Below are positions 11,158-24,300 of a DNA stretch of 64,000 nt, piece after piece. The number at the start of each line of letters is the position of its first letter. Position 1 is the first letter of the stretch. The notes under the pieces are model-generated. The model made no database searches. It saw only the letters and a program-made list of their open reading frames with translations, and was not told where the DNA came from. The translations under genes were made by a program, and so were the position numbers. Source of the stretch: Muraenolepis orangiensis (lineage: Eukaryota; Chordata; Actinopteri; Gadiformes; Muraenolepididae); the NCBI GenBank assembly GCA_027704905.1, contig CM051005.1, positions 18,820,152 to 18,884,151 on the forward strand. The letters are read 5' to 3'.

Positions 11158-13751
11158 CGGACGTGTTCGTGAATACAGCCAAGAGAATTAAGGACATCTC
11201 GCGCAGACGAGATGGCTAGTTGTTGTCATCCCACGTTCAGAGCCCACCACCACCATCACCGCCGCCACCACCACAGACGCTACCTGCCGAATTGTGAACC
11301 TTTCCCTTTTTGGTTCTGTTTGAGCGGCTACGGATTACCGTTGGAATTACACGAGTACAATCAAACACAATCGCACGCACGCACGCACGTGCACACACAC
11401 ACACACACACACACAGTTACACCGACGCGTCAATAAAAACACAGAAACCCTCACAGATACACTCAAGAATGCAGCATCTAGATATGGTGTCAAGCGAGTA
11501 CAAAGGGTCCTCATAGCGGTACCATTAAATGGTACATTAGTAGGGTTTTCATATTCTCCAGTCCCCAACATTTTGTTGATGGAGTCGGACCGAGATCCGG
11601 CCATAATTAGTTTCAGCTTTTAGTTGGTTTAGCTGTGGACGTCAAATGACGTCAATAAAAAGCCTATTTATATACAAAACATACCACAAAAAACACTTGG
11701 CCTTATTCACCTCGTAGCCATTTGGTTCTGAATGCTAGGCTACGCTGGGGTTTGGGTGGGCGGGGGTTAACTGAATACGTAATTCCAGGTAGCGTTTAGA
11801 ACCAAGATGGAACCAAGATGGAACCAAGATGGCCGCTAGGTGGATATGGCCTGTGACATTGGTAGCAGCTTGTGGCTCCACAGATACCTGCTAATGAGGA
11901 GCCACACGATGGCGCATAGTTTAAACTGCCACTTCAGGCCTGGAATTCATCGTGTGGCGCGTCGTCTTTCTCTTGCTACCTAAAAACGGGAAACATTGAA
12001 TCTTTTCCATTTTGATTCATAAAGAACAATAACATGATCAGGGATATTCTTCATCCAACCGTAACGCCCTCTAGACTGTGGAGGAGTTTACTCACCGATT
12101 TGGTTGAATTTATGAAAATAATTTTGATATGTCAACATGAATTTAATAAAACTAAATTCAATTAATAACCGCCGGTGAAAATATGAGCTACTCAAACAAT
12201 TGAACCGCTGTCATGGAAATAATAAAACTGATAAATTAATCAACCGTGAAGATACAGTACAGTTAGTTGCCGCCTTCAACGCAAAGCAGATTTACATCAT
12301 AATACAGTAATAATAATAATAATAATAACAATACCTTACAATAATACATCATATTTACCCTCGGTATGTGAACTCCTCGATGTGCCTCTGAAAACGCTTT
12401 GGGAGTAAGACGTTTTTCCTCGGGTTGTTGCCTTGTTTTATTGTTTGTGAATGGTGACGATCGGCGATAGCTCGGCCAACTCCGTCGATGTGAATGGATG
12501 TGAGCTCCTGAACAAGCATGGAAGAGGGAGCGAGGGAGAGAGAGAGAATTCCCGCCAATCAACAGAGCCACGCACTACACATGCCCTCCTAGTTCTTCCC
12601 CCCCCATCTTGTTTTTCTTTCCGGTTTTTCCACCGTGTGGAGTAAATAGTTGTTTTTATCATTTTATAATAGCAATATAAAAAAAAAACCTGTACATACG
12701 ATGAAAAGAAAAAAGAAAAGACGGAGATCTCTTTTGAACATATGGACGTGTCTTTGTGGTTGTCAGTTAAGTTATCAATATTAAATGTTCATAATGCACC
12801 ACGTTTCCGTGCCCACGCAAGTCCCTGCATCTTCATAGAGGCGTATAATTTTTACTGTGGATTTCTTGTGAGGACAAAAAACGAAATAAACAAACAAAAC
12901 ATAAATGGCAAAATGTGACATTTTCCAAGCGAAAGAAATAGTCCACAATGTTACTGCATGAAATCTGCATCAGACTGTGTGTGTGTCTTTCACCATGGTT
13001 ACCATCAGACTGTTTTTATCTATCACCATGGTTACCATCAGACTGTGTGTTTGTCTATCACCATAGTTACCGTCAGACTGTCTTTCACCATGATTACTAT
13101 CAGACTGTGGGTGTGTCTGTCACAATGGTTACCATCAGACTGTGTTTGTCTGTCACAATGGTTACCATCAGACTGTGTGTGTGTGTCTGTCTGTCTGTCA
13201 CCATAGTTACCATCAGACTGTCGTTCACCATGGCTACCATCCGACTGTGTGTGTTTGTCTTTCACCATGGTTAACATCAGACTGTGTGTGTCTGTCACCA
13301 TGCTTAACATCAGACTGTTTGTCTTTCACCATGGTTACCATCAGACTGTGTGTGTGTGTGTTTCACCATGGTTACCACCAGACTGTGTGTGTGTGTGTGT
13401 TTCACCATGGTTACCACCAGACTGTGTGTGTGTGTGTGTGTGTTTCACCATGGTTACCACCAGACTGTGTGTGTGTTTGTCTGTCACCAAGGTTAACATC
13501 AGATTGTGGTCTTGGAACGGGTTAAATTCCAAGACGTTCCGGTCCATTTCCAAAGGGTTCTGATTCCATTTCACCGTTCTCCACACTTGACTACATTCAA
13601 AACCGGGGTTTGAAAGGGGACCTGCCTTTGACGTGTAGGCATACTCTTGATACACCTTCCCACCTTCCCAAAGTCTTTGCAGCATTGTTTTGGCATGCAC
13701 TCATTAATATAGCAACTCCATGGTATGTATGTAGGTCGTTGGACATCCCAT

Positions 13752-13788
<37 letters not shown>

Positions 13789-14280
13789 TGTCTTTTTCAT
13801 TTCAATTCCGTTTTTTGAATTCACAAAAAACGCAAGCGGTCACACATCCTTTTGTTATGAAGAAGTCAGAAAATTGGCGGTTTCAAAAAAGATGCATTGG
13901 CTCAAAATGACAAATGAGAGGAATCTCATTCTAGGATGTTTAGATGTGTGGATTTGACTTCCAATTTTTTTTAAAGCCTTACTTGTCTTTGGGAAATAAG
14001 AATTAAACACAGTAGTTCAAAGATGTTCTGTTCATTATTTATTTATGTATTTATTTATTTTTATTTGATCTTACATTTGCCAATGTTTGACTTTGTGTTA
14101 TGGGTTCTTGTATGTCTTTTGAACTAACGCTCCCTGTGTTTATTTCACTGCATAATACACAGAATATGCAAACATTTCATGTAAATTTCCCATCCAAAGA
14201 TTTTGAGAGTAAATAAATATATAAAAAGTCAATATATACCTGTTTCACTTGGTAATAAAGAAGGAAAATGTTGGTCATAT
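11158..14280 (+). other. sgip1: sgip1 3' untranslated and flanking region
   Basis: No supportable gene lies here. AATAAA signals occur at about 11653, 12145 and 14254, so the transcript may end anywhere up to about 14.28 kb. The region holds a CA repeat (11391-11414), an ATA-rich stretch (12303-12330), a minisatellite (12945-13515) and a CT repeat (13753-13785). Confidence 0.55.
12945..13515. repeat. Minisatellite of CACCATGGTTACCATCAGAC type
   Basis: About 15 tandem units of roughly 30-45 bp. Each joins a conserved core (CACCATGGTTACCATCAGACTG) to a (TG)n or TGTCTG tail of variable length. The length differences break the frame between units, so the overlapping open frames are not coding. 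Confidence 0.9.
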
Positions 14281-14456
14281 GGCTCTCTCGTTTTGTGTAT
14301 CGCTTTGATGATTAAATAATCATAATGCACCCATTCAATGTATCTTTCGGACAAAAAAATATCTTTCTGAAACGCAATCGATATGTGACGCGGTTACGTC
14401 AACTCACGTGACGCAGAAAGGCGCTATAAACAAAACAGATTACGTCATTGTGAAAC

Positions 14457-14982
14457 ATGCGCGGTCCCTTTAAGAGTGCGGAAAATCCTCCCATGATTGA
14501 CGGTTGCCAGGACAACAACGACAACAACACCAGCGCCACTCCAGTGGCCCACGAGAGAGACGCTGTAAGTGGTTAACATCATTTGATGTGCGCTTAAAAT
14601 GTTTACACTTTACTCTCTCTCCATGCATGTATTTGTGTGAACGTTTCCACAAGGTTGTCCCTGTGCTATTTAGCTGTATAAAAAAGAGATAACTTTCCTT
14701 TCTACTGTCTTTTCTTCCTCATTGTTATTCAGAAGTGTACTACTTTACAGGGACGGTATACTCCATAGACCACCAGTCAGTATGGTTTACTCCATACACC
14801 GTACTGACTGAACACACACTGTCTTGTAGTCTTATCTGGAGGAAAAGGAAGCCATGTCTGAGAAAGGCCCTCGCAGGCCCAGTGTAAAGAAACGAGGCAG
14901 TGTTTCATCTCTGGGAAGCCATGAAGTTAAAGCGAAGGAAACCACTGGCAAGACTAAAGAGTAAGTGGCCTAGACGAAATTG

Positions 14983-15060
<78 letters not shown>

Positions 15061-15194
15061 ACAAGGATAACCTTTTGATCGACTCTGATATCGTAATACC
15101 GTTTAAGCTCGATCAGCACCGTGTCCTACATGGACGAGCCGGGCCACCACGAGGACCACGCTCGCCTCGTGCAGATGGAGAACACGTATCACGT

Positions 15195-15238
<44 letters not shown>

Positions 15239-15757
15239 TTGGTATAGCCTACTGCACCATTTGATAATAACAACACTTTGTCTTGATAATAACAACACTT
15301 TATCTGAAAGAACATAGGCTACAGAGTTCGTTTTGCTAATTCTTAATTCCTAATTACGAGCAGGCCCGTCCAAACGCTTCCCGGTGCAGGTGGTGACGGA
15401 CATCCTGAAGGACGTGCTCAGCAGCTACCTGCAGGAGGAGAAGTACGACGCAGAGTTGTGTCGGCAGATGACCAAGACCATATCAGAGGTACTCTCTACC
15501 ATCGCTTTGTTGTTTTCACGACTTAAGATAATACTTAGATCGACCCGGACAGGACACTCGGGAATGTAGTTTAATTTAGAAGATGCTTTTTTATTACAGA
15601 CAGTGTGGGGATCCACCACTACACTATCCTGCCCAATAAACATGGCCCTTAAATTAGAAATTCATAAACTTATAGTCTAGCATAACATTAAACGCATATT
15701 TGAATGTGGTTTCTGTTTATGTCGAACGTCCGATAAAATATATTTTTCCTCGCCTCT

Positions 15758-15839
<82 letters not shown>

Positions 15840-16048
15840 GCCAGGTGGTGAAGGCCCGCGTCAAGGAGTTGATGATCCCCAGGTACAAGCTGGTGGTGCT
15901 GATCAGCATCGGCCAGCTGGGAGACCAGAGCATGTACGTGGGCAGCCGCTGCCTCTGGGACGCGGCCAACGACACGTTCGCCACGCACGCCTTCAAGAAC
16001 GCCTCTCTGCTGGCCGTGGCCAGTGTTTACGCTGTGTACTTTGAGTGA
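14457..16048 (+). CDS. dynlt5: Dynein light chain Tctex-type 5 (TCTEX1D1)
   Basis: Tctex1-family dynein light chain; family members bind dynein intermediate chains and cargo, often in cilia. Exons: 14457-14564, 14830-14960, 15108-15196, 15364-15488, 15845-16048; frame open to TGA. The C-terminal Tctex1 domain is clear: FPVQVVTDILKDVLSSYL, CRQMTKTISEVVKARVKEL, PRYKLVVLISIGQLGDQS, SRCLWDAANDTFATHAF and a C-terminal VYAVYFE. The part starting MSEKGPRRPSVKKRGSVSSL aligns with the N-terminus I know for mammalian DYNLT5. Its ATG is at 14854 in the second exon and would give about 174 residues. The in-frame ATG at 14457 gives 218 residues, so the first exon may be 5' UTR instead. The position between sgip1 and insl5 matches human 1p31. 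AATAAA is at 16319. Confidence 0.93.
14503..14516 (+). promoter_or_regulatory. Candidate RFX X-box in dynlt5 exon 1
   Basis: GTTGCCAGGACAAC fits the X-box pattern of two half-sites with a 2-nt spacer and differs from GTTGCCATGGCAAC at two positions. RFX sites control many ciliary genes. Functional use is inferred only. Confidence 0.35.
14983..15058. repeat. (TG)n microsatellite in dynlt5 intron 2
   Basis: Nearly pure TG repeat starting about 22 nt after the donor at 14961. Confidence 0.97.
15755..15838. repeat. (CT)n microsatellite forming the acceptor tract of the last dynlt5 exon
   Basis: About 80 nt of CT repeat ending only 6 nt before the exon at 15845 (CTCTCGCGCCAG|GTG). It therefore serves as the polypyrimidine tract. 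Confidence 0.95.
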
Positions 16049-16517
16049 GTCACGCACACGGATGATGGAGACTGAGATGAGAAAAGGGACTGATGATCAG
16101 CTGCGACCCAAACCAGTCATTTGTTTCGAGTGTTTTTCGTTGTTGTTTTGTTTTTGGTGCTCATGTGGCTCATTAATGCATCGTTTGGAAGATTAGAGTC
16201 TTAACTAGCCTTTAGAACAATGATTATGCGCCCTTTGTATTATATTGCTACCCATGCCATCTATATAAACCTTTCTATATATTATGGTGGTAAAAGATGA
16301 CACCTTCTTAAGTGCAGCAATAAAAAACAACAACACAGTTATTTATACGCAGTGCTAGTGTTCTTTCTTTAATAAGGCAGCATCACAGTCAAAAAGGACA
16401 TCGTTTGTGCTCTTGCTTTTCCCCTTCAATCGGATGATTGTCTCCGTCTTCCTCGCTATAGTCTCGTAGACCTGTCGTCCACCTTTGCCCCCTGTCCATG
16501 CATGGTCCCGGGCTGGC

Positions 16518-17440
16518 CTAGCAGAGCCGGGAGAGGTCAACCTTCCGGCAGCCTATCTGGCAGCACATGACGGTCAGGTCCTGGTTGACGTCCCTCTGGT
16601 GTGGGCCTCCCCTGGGCTCCAAACTCCTGCTGCCCATAAGGCTCGGCGCTGTACCGCCTGGGTGGCAAGGGAGAGGAACAACATCACTGTTTATTATTAT
16701 TATTATTAGTGTTAACTTTAGATAATAACAACCCTATAACAACCCTTATCATAACATCTTATCCTAACCCTTACCCATTAACCTATCCTCAACCTCCCCA
16801 ATGTCCATAGTCTACCTTTAGCCTGGTGCAAGGTTTGATCCCCAATGTCCATAGTCTATCTTTAGCCTGGTGCTAGGTTTGATCCCCAATGTCCATAGTC
16901 TATCTTTAGCCTGGTGCTAGGTTTGATCCCCAATGTCCATAGTCTATCTTTAGCCTGGTGCTAGGTTTGATCCCCAATGTCCAAAGTCTATCTTTAGCCT
17001 GGTGCTAGGTGTGATCCCCAATGTCCAAAGTCTACCATTTGCCTAAGCATCCTTCTGCAAGCCACCCTCACCCCTCGCTGTATTTGAAATTCCCTGTAAG
17101 TCGCTTTGGGCGTCTGCCAAATTACAAGAAAGTTAGTTAAATTGAGTAGACGGCCTCTATTTTACCTGATAATCTAAGGACAATTATCTTTCACTAATCA
17201 GAGGAAAATAAACCCATGGAAGTGTTAAAACCCTTTTTAGTGGTATAGCGAAAGAAAGACATAAAGGGATACAGTATACTGACCATAATCTGTCGTCTCC
17301 ATCAGTCTCCTCCACCGGGACCCCCCACAGGTGTAGACCACGGCCCGTAGAAGCTCCCGCCCACACAGTTTCAGAGTGTACGGTTGGGTCCGAACCCCCG
17401 ACACACACAACACGCACAGCAGCGATACGAGTGACCTCAT
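16518..17440 (-). CDS. insl5: Insulin-like peptide 5 (relaxin family)
   Basis: Secreted two-chain peptide hormone; mammalian INSL5 comes from gut endocrine cells and acts on RXFP4. Exon 1 is 17440-17284 and exon 2 is 16657-16518, with a phase-1 intron in the C-peptide as is usual for insulin-family genes. Exon 1 encodes a signal peptide (MRSLVSLLCVLCVSG) and the B chain LKLCGRELLRAVVYTCGGSRW, with the Cys-x11-Cys spacing and a terminal Trp, followed by Arg-Arg for cleavage. Exon 2 encodes the rest of a short connecting peptide and an A chain ending CCQIGCRKVDLSRLC, with the CC-x3-C-x8-C spacing, directly followed by TAG. Total 98 residues. The C-peptide (about 30 residues) looks shorter than in mammals. 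An in-frame ATG at 17470 would extend the start. It is convergent with dynlt5. Confidence 0.95.
16795..17040. repeat. 44-bp minisatellite inside the insl5 intron
   Basis: About 5.5 near-identical copies of a 44-bp unit containing AATGTCCATAGTCTATCTTT and AGCCTGGTGCTAGGTTTGAT. It fills much of the 626-nt insl5 intron. Confidence 0.93.
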
Positions 17441-17934
17441 GTCAGCCAGATGGTTGTCTTTTACTGGCACACAAACTTAGTATTTATGCAGAGGTTGATG
17501 TGATGTCATATTCCATACTTGGGTCTTTCCTGGGCAACTCCCGTATACGTACAGTATATATATATACCCTGTGGATCCTGACACCATGATGTGGATTATC
17601 GTGGCGTAATCAAGATTGTCAGATGCGACCAATCTTTTTGGGAGGCTGTGATTCGCTCCATTTTCTCCAATGTTAAAGAGTGGAATTGGTGTTTATGGCG
17701 GAGGACTGGGCTTTATTGCAATGCTTTCAGCAAAGTGTTTCCTAATGGATTACTTTCAGTTGATGGTGATATCCTTAACAGAGATCTATAAACAGATGAT
17801 GGGCATGGCTGTTTACAAAGCAATATAGCGATGATGTTTGTGAAGACTATCTCAGCAAGCAAATCAGCGATTACGACACTAGGACCTCAACACGCGTGTT
17901 TATCACACATTTGATCAGGGTCAGGGGCTTCAAG

Positions 17935-18060
17935 ATACGTTTTGCCATGTGTAACAGGTACAATGGAATGCTTACCCCCCATTCACTCCCGTATTGTGAA
18001 TTATACACAACAATAATATTAACAATAATAAAAACAATAATAAAGAACAATAATTCTATG
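17935..18060 (-). mobile_element. LINE 3' fragment (family B)
   Basis: On the plus strand it reads GGTACAATGGAATGCTTACC. Its complement GGGAGTAAGCATTCCA is shared with the copies near 42.8, 52.0, 55.0 and 61.3 kb. Confidence 0.55.
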
Positions 18061-18352
18061 AACCGCCATGATTGAAGCGACAGAAAAACAATTAACAATC
18101 TGATGATTGATTGATCATGCGACTTTCCTTACACTTGTGCAAGTACATTTGCATGATCTCGCATGATCTATTGATCCACAAATGATCATGATCCATTGAT
18201 ACACAATGGATCATGATGATCCACATATGATCTTGCATTATCCCTGGTGTGTGTATTTGTGTGTTGGGATGAGACGCTGCAGAAGAAGTGGGCGGGGTCT
18301 CGTATCCGGGAACTTCCGCTGACCCCCCGCGTGACCCCAAAGGATCGCAAAC

Positions 18353-21300
18353 ATGGCGGAGGTAAGAAACTCTAATAAGTATTTGAAATAATATATATAA
18401 TATAAAGTATTTTCGCACCCTCCTTACATTTATTAAACGCCTGTGTACGACGCATGATTATGGGTTGATGCCCACGAAACGAATATATAGGCGAGTGTGT
18501 TCATCGCAGAAGTGGTGCACTTTGGGTGTTTTGTTACAATACTGGTTGTGGTAAACTTCGGCTCGGGCTAGCGTTAGCGCATACGCCAGTTAGCCGTCCG
18601 TGCTAGCTGTACGTCGCCTGTTTGTTTTAATTAAGGGGCTAACTCGTCCGTGTAAAGAAGATATGCAGCGACCGTAAATGTGTATAAATTGCTACAAAAT
18701 GTGGTGTTTTGGGGTTGGTGTTTTTTTATTTATTTATCGGGGGGGTGGGGGGTATACAACCGGGGCTGCATTGCTAGCACAGGTAGCAGCTAGATCGCTA
18801 TCCGTGTGGATGTAGCTTTGTAACTTCAGATTTCAGATCATATTTGGTTTCTTTGTCCTCTGTGTACGGTTCAGTGTACAGCGTACAGTGACATGTGAGA
18901 TATATATATATATATACATATAGCCTTGCTCCGAAGATGTGTTGAAAAGTATTTAAAATAAAAAATGGTTTTATAATTACAAAAATACATCGACACACAC
19001 AAGCCAAGTTAACTTGTATAAACACACACACACACTCTTAAATGGAGGATGATGATCGATACACGGGTTGTTAGGCCGCCTCAGGTGGGCTCATTTGTAT
19101 GTGTGTGTGGTTACGGGGGGAGGCTGAGGGGGAGATGTAACTCTGTGGCTCTGCTTTGGAGCTACGGGTTCAGGCGCGCTTTTTGTTCGTCCTCCTTTGA
19201 TGGAGCAACACGCTTTGAGTTATAACGTACCACTCCGATGTATATATTGTATATCTGTTTTTTTTTTTAACGTGTTTCATTCACACAACGTTTCTACCTA
19301 CATGTTAAATGACGCACATACTTTATGGAAAGTTCTGGTTCCGTAGGTTATCATTGTTGTTAATGCTCCTTTTGTCCCCCTTTCTTTTGTTCTCCAGCCC
19401 TCCGTAGGGAAGTCGAGCCCAGGTGAGCAGATTTGCACACAACTTTGGTGCCAACTATCACGGTCACTCTTACAAACAGCAATGAAAAATATAAATTATA
19501 AAAAAAATGTAAATTAATTGTCATATACAATTGTATATATACATATTGCATTGACCCTATGTACAGTAATGCAAATAAATGCATATACATACAAAAGGTG
19601 CAGTGGGATGTAACTCGGTACTGTAGTATTGTTGAATACAGTGTTGCAGTTGCACAGAACAGTCAGGTGGACTGCTCAATGTGACGTGCATATTCTCTAT
19701 TTTATTTATTTATTGGTGAGACGGTTTTAAATGGATCAGTCGATGCAATGAACGTTTACATTAATACATGTTGTTTTTTTCCAGGAGGCTCAGCAGGTTC
19801 CGTTGACCATGACTTCGATCCTTCGGCGGACATGCTTGTCCACGACTTTGACGACGAACGCACCCTGGAGGAGGAGGAGATGCTGGAGACCACGGACGAC
19901 ACAAACGTCAACGAGATCGAGGATCTGGCCCGTGTACGGTTTTCACCATGACGCCGGAAAGACTCTGGTCTTTATTCAGCGGTGTTGTAAAACGTAGCCT
20001 AACTTACAAATGTGTTTTTGTTGTCCCAATAGGAGGGAGAGATGCCCATTCACGAGCTAATGAGTTTGTACGGCTACGGTGGCGGTGGCGGTTTACCTGC
20101 GGACGAAGACGAAGAGGAGGAGGAGGAGGAACCAGAGGAGGAGGAAGAAGAAGACGATGATGAAGATGACGATGAAGAGGAAGAAGAGGAGGAGCTGGAC
20201 AACGACGAGAGCAGCAGGAGCACTGGCGAGCTGAAGAGGACCGAGGTGCGTGTGAATCTACTTTTCTTTGGAACTTTTTAATGGTAATACTTTTTAATAA
20301 TGTTCCCGGTGACTACTGTCCTCGACCGTTTAACCAGATGTTTTGTAAACCGCTAGTTGACTAGTCTAAAAAGAAAAGAAAATGCCAAGAAATCATAAAA
20401 TAATTGGATACATTACAATCTAAAAAGCCAAACACGGTTCCGTCCTGCTCTGATAATTGTCCTCATTTTTAATTTTTTTATTTTGTATGGGTGTTTATTG
20501 TGTCGTTATATTTCTTCCTTAGTTGTCATTTCACTGACGTATTGGAGCTTATTGTGTCATGTGACGTGCTTCAGATGGAGGGAGCAAAGACCCCGTCGGA
20601 ACTGGAGGATGAGGCCAAGCCCACCGGCGAGGGCGGGCTTGGGCTGGGCCTCGCCAGCGGACGCACACGCCCGGTCCGATCCCTGGGCACCGCCGACCTC
20701 ATTCGCACGCAGAAGCTCATGTACTTTGAAAGTACGTGTGTCCTCTCTGCAGCAATTGCCATCGATAGTAGATGAGTAGATGTCTTGAACGCAGCTCAAG
20801 TCTCAAAATATGGTCATCTTGTCCTTTTTAGGCAACGATGCAGAGGAGGAGTCTGAGGAGGACGAGGACTACGTCCCGTCTGAGGATTGGAAGAAGGTAG
20901 GGATGGGCTTCTCAAGCAAAAGTACTATACTTTACTATTTTGTTGCTTACTCGAATACTCATTGGGATTTGGGCTGTGTATTTGTTTGGAGTTGGTTGGT
21001 GTTTCTTGCATCCCTACCGCCTTCTGCTGGGTGCTTTGCTGTCAAAGGACAGTGGAATTCCACACAGAACCTTTTGACAGCTGTAGTAGTCCTAGTTTGT
21101 GTTTCTGCTGTTTGCACAGTAGCGTCTAGCTAGTCCATATCACAGCACTGTAGGGAAATATCATTTAACTATTCAGAAATTATGTGTAGAAATAGGTGTG
21201 CTTTCCTTTTGAGTGTGCACCACAAAGTGACCATCAGCAGCCACGAGTACTGCTGATGGTCACTTTGTGGTGCACACTCAAAAGATTGACACTGGATCAC

Positions 21301-24300
21301 AACGTTCTACTTGCAGTAGTGTTTTCACACACACATTTAAATATATATTATATTATATTAGTCTTTTTTTGTCTGGGATAAGCGTGTTATCCATTTTTCT
21401 ATTATATTGTCATCATATTTAAAACTGTTCTGTGTGTGTAGGAGATCATGGTGGGCTCTATGTACCAGGCAGAAACCCCGTCCGGTCTGTCTAAATACAA
21501 GGACAACGAGAAAGGTAAGACGACACACCCCTTCGGTAACCCCTTCGACGGCTTCTGTCTTCATTCTGACTCTACCGTTTTTGTTCCGACATTTAAGCCC
21601 CCCCCCCCCCCCCCCCCCCGCTTATCTATTTTAACCCCCCCCATCTCCCTTGCAGTGTATGAGAACGATGACCAACTGCTATGGAATCCTGAGTGTCTTC
21701 CGGAAGGCAAGGTGGTCGAGTTCCTGACAGAGGCGTCGCGGCGCACCGGCGAGGAGACGGGAGTGGACGCTGTTCCCGAGGGCTCTCACATCAAGGACAA
21801 CGAACAGGTAAAAATTGCGTCATCGAGCACAACTCTGAGGTCCCGGTAATACGGGAGTCCACTGCCTTGATTCTCTCGTGCTCCGTGTTGCCAGATGGCC
21901 GGTTTCCCGAAAAATGTATCACTGTAATAACTCACGGCACGCGAAAAATAAAATGTCTTTCAGACTGATGAAATATATTTTTATAAACATTTTTATAAAA
22001 TATTTTTTTATTCAATCTTTCTCTGCGGCCCGGTACCAAATGCCCCGCGGACCGGTAGTTGGGGACCACTGTTTTACGGGGCCAAAAGAAGTCCTGGGCA
22101 CTGCCGAGGTGCCCTTGAGCAAGGCACCAGACCCCTGCACTGCTCCCTGGGTGCTGTATTTCAAATGGCTGCCCACTGCTCTCTTATAGTAAGATGGCTT
22201 AAATGCAGAGAAAAACATTTCACTAGATCCAGCGTGCTTGGTATTTATGCGTCGGTCGAGGCTGTTGCAAATATGACATCACCGCCGGTGTCTGGCATCA
22301 AGTCTGGTGGTTACTACACCGCAAACGTAAACATACCGCCTGAATGGGCCGATAAGAGGGTCGTTCCTGTGAAAGTTTGCGTCACTTTGGAAATGGCAGA
22401 GATCGGATAGTGTGAAAGCGCCTTTTAAACAACATGACTAAATAGGAATCGTCCTCTGGGACCTGGCTGTGTTTTAGTGCACTGTCTTGTTGACTCAAAA
22501 GGTCCTCGTTTTTTTGACCAGGTCTATTCGAGATGTTGGTTGTGGCTTGGCTTCATGTCCGCCGTGTTTCCCCCGCAGGCGCTGTACGAGCTGGTCAAGT
22601 GTGACTTTGACCCAGAGGAGGCCTTGAGGAGACTCAAATTTAATGTGAAAGCCGCCAGAGGTGGGCCCTTTTTCCCTGCAACTCAATACGTTGTCTTTCA
22701 ACAAAACCAACATCTCCTTCTTCCGGACGTTTGTGTTGTGGGGTTTGCTTACACACTAACTCCAGTGTGTTTCCCCATGACAGAGGAATTGTCTGTCTGG
22801 ACTGAAGAGGAATGTAGAAATTTTGAGCAAGGCCTCAAAGCCTATGGAAAAGACTTCCACCTTATTCAGGCCAATAAGGTGAGTGGCACACTTGTGGATC
22901 ACTCTTGTTTGGTCACACATCAACACACACAGCAATGTCAATTTTTATGTGTTGTTCATGGGCACTCCGGTTTGGCTTCAGCTTCCATTCGTTCATGCAT
23001 TCAAAGAAACCCATTTAACTTTGGACGTTTCCATGTCGTGCTTTGATAAATCTGCACGTGTTGGATTTGGGGTCGAATTCGCAAAATGAACATTGAGCTT
23101 CTGGTGGCTGAGCTGAACCGGACCTGAGCCCATGCCCCTCCGCCAACGAGGGTAATAATGTATTTTCGTGTGTGCTGAATTAAATTTGTTCCAGGTGAGA
23201 ACTAGGTCTGTAGGAGAATGTGTGGCCTTTTATTACATGTGGAAGAAGTCTGAGCGTTATGATTTCTTTGCACAGCAAACCAGACTTGGGAAAAGGAAAT
23301 ATAATCTTCATCCCGGTGTCACGTGAGTCATAGATGTTATACGTGTGTGTGTGTGTCTGTGTGTAAATATATATATATATATATATATATTGTATTTAGT
23401 ATTGGCAAGTACATTTGCAATGTACGTTGTTTGTTGTTCACAAAGCTAATTTTAACCCACTTGTATTTCTATGTAACATAGTTTTTGTTTTAGTTGTTTG
23501 TTTGATATACATTTTTGTACAATTATATAATGATAACCATCACATTTTGACCACTTGTTCCACAATATCTATATCTATAGATATTGATATATATCTAGAT
23601 ATAGATATATATAATCTCTTGTTTCTCCTAATGTTCCATTATATTTGTTACATGTACCATAGTTTTGTCTGGTTTCCCTGTTTCCACATAAAATAGGTTT
23701 TGATTGGTTATTCCATAACGTTTGTTCTGATTGGCCCTGTGTGTCTCCAGAGACTACATGGACAGGCTATTGGATGAGACGGAGAGCGCCACGTCCAGCA
23801 GGGCGGCGTCGCCTCCTGCCAACGCCTCCAACAGTAGCACCAGCCAATCGGAACGAGAGGACAGCAGTGGTCAGAATGGTGAGCAGGCTACCGCCCCAAT
23901 AATGCAACTTTGACCTGCAAACGTTTGTATTTGCTTTTGGGCCACGTTTGACTGCTTTATTTCCCGTCACACAGGTTTAACCAGCCATGGTTCAAGCTCA
24001 AGTTCATGCTCCCAACCGCTACCGGCCAACGAAGTCAACGCAGAGCCGCTCCATTCCAACGGCTCCTCCCACCCTCCGTCGGATGCCCCTCCCCCGCCGC
24101 CACCACCTCCCCCCCTCCTCCTCACCCCTGTTCCCGTCTCCACGGACAGTGACTCTAACTCCAATGCCGGCGGAGGTGGCGGCGGCCAGCCCGGGGCGCC
24201 CAACCACGAGCGCAACGGCGTGGAGCCGCTCTCTCTAGAACACGGGGAGTCCATCCCAGTGGTGACGGCGATCGACCGACCCGCCAAGCGGTGTAGGACT

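Noticed and set aside
12948..13563. Several overlapping open frames of 80-127 codons on both strands
   Set aside because: They are read-through of a CACCATGGTTACCATCAGAC minisatellite. All frames are open, unit lengths vary without regard to codons, and no family resemblance exists.
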